Positions 60,477-64,000 of a DNA stretch of 64,000 bases are shown here, piece by piece. The DNA lies in contig JARGSG010000001.1 of NCBI GenBank assembly GCA_030374805.1, positions 992,001 through 1,056,000 of the forward strand, written 5' to 3'. The notes under the pieces were generated by a model that searched no databases, had not been told where the DNA came from, and worked only from the letters and a program-made list of their open reading frames with translations. Position 1 is the stretch's first letter. Each line of letters starts with the position of its first letter. The DNA is from Gracilaria gracilis. Lineage: Eukaryota; Rhodophyta; Florideophyceae; Gracilariales; Gracilariaceae. A program made the translations under genes and the position numbers.

Positions 60477-61436
60477 TCAGATCCTGAGTCTCAGTTTCCC
60501 TAAACGTGAAGTTAAAGAAGTCCAACGGACAACTCTCCCCATTCTGGTACACTCTCCTAGCCCCAAAGCGGCTTCCAACCTCCCCCCCCCCCCCCCCCCC
60601 CCCCCCCGCCTCTTCTCCTCCTGCTCCTCAAATATACGCTCCGCCGTCCTCGCAGCCGCCGCCGCACTCCCGAAACCCACCAACGGCGCCCCACCCGGCA
60701 GCTGCGGCAGCACAAACACCTTCCCATTTTCGTCCACCAGCACCCAACCCTTCCTCCTCTTCTTCAGTCGACTCCCCACACCTTCTCCTCCCTCCTCTTC
60801 TCCCCCCCTCTCCCTCACACTCCCCCGCCCACCTCGAGAACCATGCGTCACCGGCGACCCTTTACCTGCTCCCTCTCCCACCCCTACTTTCGCTCCCCTC
60901 ACCATTTCCTTCAAATCCATCAGCAATTTGCACGCCTTCTCCACCTGTCCCACTTGCTCCTCCAACACTTCAACCCTACCCTTCAGCCCCATGTTCTCCT
61001 TTCGCAGCCTCCCCATCTCCCTCCCCACGCACTCCAACATCCCATTCACATGTCCCACAGCCCCCACCCCAGTCAACTTCATCCTCTTCCGAATCGTCAA
61101 AATCAATTCCATCGGCACCCCAACCTCCGACACACTCAGCACCACCCCTCCCATCTCTGCCACCATCTCCGACAGCATGTCGTCAAGGTGCTCCTTCAAA
61201 CTCCCCCTAAGCTTCCTCACCCGTTCCTCCATCTCCCCCATAAACCTTCTCTCCGGTCCTCCTCCTCCATCCCCATCCCCATCATTTCCACCCCCTCCTT
61301 TATCCCCATTACAAACCCTCTGACTCACACGAACCCCCTCAGTACCCCCTCCCTCCTTCCGCGGCGGCGTCTCTGGCACTTCCGTCCTATGAGGCAGAGC
61401 CAATAGCTCCTCGTCACCAAAGTATCCATTGGACAT
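60477..61436 (-). CDS. Glycine-rich coiled-coil protein, unrecognised
   Basis: From the ATG at 61436 the frame gives 319 residues. A Gly/Asp-rich region (about 25-65) precedes a helical part with MGEMEERVRKLRGSLKEHLDDMLSEM, then a heptad-rich coil (MGRLRKENMGLKGRVEVLEEQ). A basic/Gly/Glu linker leads to GWVLVDENGKVFVLPQLPGG, a short beta-like module. A poly-Gly run encoded by a 26-C tract on the plus strand comes near the end. The coding strand is extremely G-rich, so frame openness is weak evidence by itself, but the coil and GWVLVDENGKVFVLP segment look real. No known family. Confidence 0.45.
   Translation of the reverse strand: MSNGYFGDEELLALPHRTEVPETPPRKEGGGTEGVRVSQRVCNGDKGGGGNDGDGDGGGGPERRFMGEMEERVRKLRGSLKEHLDDMLSEMVAEMGGVVLSVSEVGVPMELILTIRKRMKLTGVGAVGHVNGMLECVGREMGRLRKENMGLKGRVEVLEEQVGQVEKACKLLMDLKEMVRGAKVGVGEGAGKGSPVTHGSRGGRGSVRERGGEEEGGEGVGSRLKKRRKGWVLVDENGKVFVLPQLPGGAPLVGFGSAAAAARTAERIFEEQEEKRRGGGGGGGGRLEAALGLGECTRMGRVVRWTSLTSRLGKLRLRI
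60582..60607 (+). repeat. 26-C homopolymer
   Basis: An uninterrupted run of 26 C, translated as poly-Gly on the minus strand. Such tracts are error-prone in replication and sequencing, so the frame across it is uncertain. Confidence 0.95.
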
Positions 61437-61990
61437 CCCGAGAAAAGACGTCGTCCGGCGATAAACGACTTGAACAGGCCTGAGCGACTTACCACAACCT
61501 TCGTCCTTGCCACCCTTGATCACAGCTGTTACACTCGTGGCCACACACCCCTCTACCCCGCAGGCCTATTTGTATCACAATTTTCTATACCTCAATTTCC
61601 CGTAATTCCCCAAAAACTCCATTTCTCCAAGATATTTCCATATTTTCGTTTTTCCTTTCAGTACGATCCCACAAAACCAATCCACAGCGCCCGTTCCTTA
61701 ACTCGTTACCATTAAATCTTCCCCTTTATACTTCATTTCGACACATCTCTTTTCATAAACACATACATCAGTCCTAATCCCTTCATACCCACCTACCTCA
61801 TTCTTTCAACTACTTAGTCATAAAAACTATCTTTTCCTCTGAAACCACTTTATCGATGTATACATCGGCAACGCCGTTCTCTACTTAAGCATCTCTTCCT
61901 TCCTCTCCTGTACCACAATATATCCTCACAGCATCCAACAATTTCGACATAGTGACCTCGCCTTCCTCTTCTCTCCGCTCCTCCCACATC
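61437..61990. other. Pyrimidine-rich intergenic stretch
   Basis: About 550 bases, strongly C+T-rich on the plus strand, between two divergent reading frames. No gene is supported. Confidence 0.5.
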
Positions 61991-62785
61991 CCAGCTGTTG
62001 TTGTATGCAGAGGCCGCATTGGATCCATGCTTTAAGACCACGGTACCCCTCAAGATCCCATTCTTTCACTCCAAGATTTCATAGCCGCAGACAGCATTCC
62101 GCAAGGTCCCATTTTCTTCTGCGGCAGGAGCAACTTGTTGGAAACAGTAATTCGCTCCTGCCCTCCATCTCGCAGACAAGACTTGGTCTTCATTCAGAAC
62201 GGCCACATTCTTCCCATTTTTTCGAAACATGGTCTTCATCACACCACACGAGCAGTTCTTTACATCACCGTACCAACTCTCGCTGCACCTCCACAGAATG
62301 GCGTCACCCCTCTTACTCCCAACGGCCTCACACCTGTCACCGGAAAATGGGCTTTCGCACTAGCACAACGCTTCTTTAACGCAGGTCTCACTTGCAATAT
62401 CGTTGACGAAGACGCCTTGTCTAAATCCTACTACGAAAAGCTCGTCTGGATCTCTTCATTCAACCTAGTTGGTTCCTTCCACGGCTTCATCACCATGCAT
62501 GACGTGGCCACCCACTACAATACCATAGTTTCAACGATAATGAAGGAAATACTCGGCATAGTCTTCTCCAACACAGCTATCTCCTACAATATCCCCTCCA
62601 CAGTACAATCCCTCCTCGCCTACGGCAGCACTCTTACCTCCTTCCACGCCTCATTCTCTGAGTACGAATTCAGAAATGCTTACTTCTACCTTTCCTCCGA
62701 GGAAACCAAGAGAGCGGGCTTGGTTGACCCTGCCCCTTTTCACACCAACTATGTCAATGTCCTTAGAAAAGGCATTCTCTTTTAG
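61991..62785 (+). pseudogene. Ketopantoate-reductase-like gene with one in-frame stop
   Basis: The frame begins in an N-terminal Rossmann-like PAVVVCRGRIGSML, hits TAA at 62033-62035, and then stays open to 62785. The rest matches the PanE/ApbA-like dehydrogenase family found in plants and algae: GPIFFCGRSNLLETV, RRQDLVFIQNGHILPIF, a middle strand, and the all-helical C-domain with YYEKLVWISSFNLVGSFHG. No ATG precedes the stop in this frame. Either the gene is disabled, or the true start is after the stop and the nucleotide-binding loop is lost. The 'GRIG' loop replaces the usual GAGAIG of bacterial PanE. Substrate unknown. Confidence 0.6.
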
Positions 62786-62988
62786 TACCAGTACTACTTT
62801 GGTCTCATTTTGTAAAAAAGATATCTACGCACAATACTCTCTGTCCTTACCCCACGCTTTGTAACTCATTTTCTTTCTTCAACAATCCTTTTATGCTCAC
62901 ATTATATCAAAACATTCGTTCATTTCTCAGTACTAGTCAAGTCACCTCACTCTCACACACATAACACTACACGCCCTACATGTTTTAT

Positions 62989-64000
62989 CTAGTCCTCCTC
63001 ATAATCCACTATTATTGGTCCCTCTTCGTAGTCCCCATCCGTGTTATCCGCCTTGTAGCCTTGTACCTCGTCATCTTCCACTTCGTAATCCTCCTCTCCA
63101 ACTTCCTCTTCCTCCATTTCAAAGTTGCTCACAGAACTTTCCTCCTCGTCCAGCTGGTCGTTTGGGTCTTCCCCGAGTCCAAATTCCTCATCTAAGAATT
63201 TGGGCGGAAAAGCAGGCTGCCTGTGCACCGCATCAGGGAGCTTGTATCCCTCGGGCACAAAGTACATATGATACCGTAGACAATTCTCTTTCACCAGCGC
63301 ATCCATGTACCCAGCCCCAGCATGAAACACGTCTTCCCTTCCAATCAACATGGAGTACGGTGGAACCCTGAACTTCTTCACAACCATCGTACGAGACAGC
63401 CTCTTCAAACTCTTGTCATCCGTCACATCCATATTATGTGACCTCTCATATACCCATATCATAAAAGAGCTCCCCCCGGAGGCCATCATGAAGAATCCTG
63501 GAATCTCCCCATTGTTCTTCTCCACATTCGTCAACCCTCGGAAATCGGTGTGCAACACCTGCCTCGGGCATCCCTCCCCCGTACACAACACACGTCCTCC
63601 TGTTTCCGGCGCATACATCCTCTTCTTCGCCCTACTGTTCTTACACAGACGAAGAGCGGCTGCTATCTGCCCAAACCTAGCATCCAACAACGCCCTCTTT
63701 CTCACCATCATCACATTCTTCTCATCCGATTCCATGTAATCCACAATCCCATTCTTCGTGATAATGTATCGCCCAATGCTCTGCATCCTATCCCCCGCAT
63801 CCTTCCCATCTCCCGCATTGATGATAGGGTTTTATCTCTTGCGGTTCTCCTCGAACTTGAGGTCGGGCTGTTCCAAGAAATCCTTGTGAAAGAACTCCAA
63901 CATGCTCTCTGTCACATCTTCATCCGTCACCACCCCCCTCTTCTTCGCCTCATCTGACATGCCTTCTTCACTTCCAAATTCCTCCAGCACACAGAATCGT
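62989..64000 (-). CDS. 2-oxoglutarate/Fe(II) oxygenase-like gene, partial, with in-frame stop
   Basis: The minus frame enters from the right edge, reads GMSDEAKKRG and EFFHKDFLEQPDLKF, meets TAA at 63834-63832, and continues in the same frame through an ATG at 63786 to a stop at 62989. The post-stop part has VLHTDFRGL (HxD iron ligands), then FFMMASGGSSFMIWVYERSHN, then REDVFHAGAGYMDAL (distal His) and NCLRYHMYF, in the spacing of a double-stranded beta-helix oxygenase. The tail is very acidic (EEEEVGEEDYEVEDDEV). The N-terminal part lies outside the window. This may be a mobile-element or repeat gene; the substrate cannot be guessed. Confidence 0.55.

Noticed and set aside
60506-61210. Pro/Ser-rich plus-strand frames across the C-rich region
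   Set aside because: Translation of poly-C-rich DNA gives only Pro/Ser/His; the minus strand has coiled-coil structure instead.
1-64000. CRISPR arrays, rRNA or bacterial operons
   Set aside because: No regularly spaced repeats, no rRNA-like sequence and no operon spacing were seen; the window is eukaryotic nuclear DNA.

Overview
The window is nuclear DNA of a photosynthetic eukaryote. PGRL1, a thylakoid protein of cyclic electron flow, shows a plastid. NSF, MSH4, ZFPL1, RPA49, SF3b subunits and a MICOS subunit are eukaryotic housekeeping and meiotic genes. Genes are short and close together. Many have one exon; the rest carry one to three short GT-AG introns, most of 44-135 nt, typically with a GTAAGT-like donor and a CTAAC/CTGAC branch-like motif. 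This gene style with scattered DNA transposons fits a red alga (Florideophyceae-like) best, but the lineage call is inference. Several genes are only readable after splicing by eye; start codons given here are ATG unless stated.

Layout. 0-9.4 kb: the end of an unrecognised gene, a LINE scrap, NSF, an Sgf11-type SAGA subunit, a coiled-coil protein, a carnosine N-methyltransferase homologue and PGRL1. 9.8-11.9 kb: a pogo-type transposon broken by one frameshift. 12-32.5 kb: a dense gene island with two unrecognised proteins, ZFPL1 (3 exons), a complex I NDUFA3-like subunit (3 exons), a YjbQ/UPF0047 protein with a 5-nt microexon, RPA49, SF3B5, a five-TM membrane protein, a MIC19-like MICOS subunit, SF3B6, GAR transformylase and MSH4 (4 exons). 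32.5-41 kb: gene-poor, holding a bZIP-like regulator, a decayed LINE RNase H and a perfect 55-bp palindrome. 41-51.3 kb: a second gene island with an IQM-like protein, PRA1, a DDT/WHIM chromatin protein, an ankyrin protein, PPIL4, UDP-glucuronate decarboxylase and a 4CXXC_R1 zinc-finger protein.

52.0-56.0 kb is a complete-looking PIF/Harbinger transposon with 14-bp terminal inverted repeats, TAA target duplications, a transposase and its Myb/NAM-like partner. 57-64 kb looks like a repeat graveyard. It holds a pogo-like pseudogene, a GC-rich ORF with four in-frame stops, a glycine-rich coiled-coil ORF containing a 26-C tract, a ketopantoate-reductase-like gene with one in-frame stop, and a 2-oxoglutarate-oxygenase-like gene with one in-frame stop that runs off the right edge. 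Base composition shifts to strongly pyrimidine-rich on the + strand at about 60.5 kb.

Functional themes are RNA splicing (SF3B5, SF3B6, PPIL4), transcription and chromatin (Sgf11, RPA49, DDT/WHIM, bZIP, R1 finger), secretory traffic (NSF, ZFPL1, PRA1), mitochondria (NDUFA3, MIC19) and plastid photosynthesis (PGRL1). Neighbouring genes are on mixed strands, with no operon logic.
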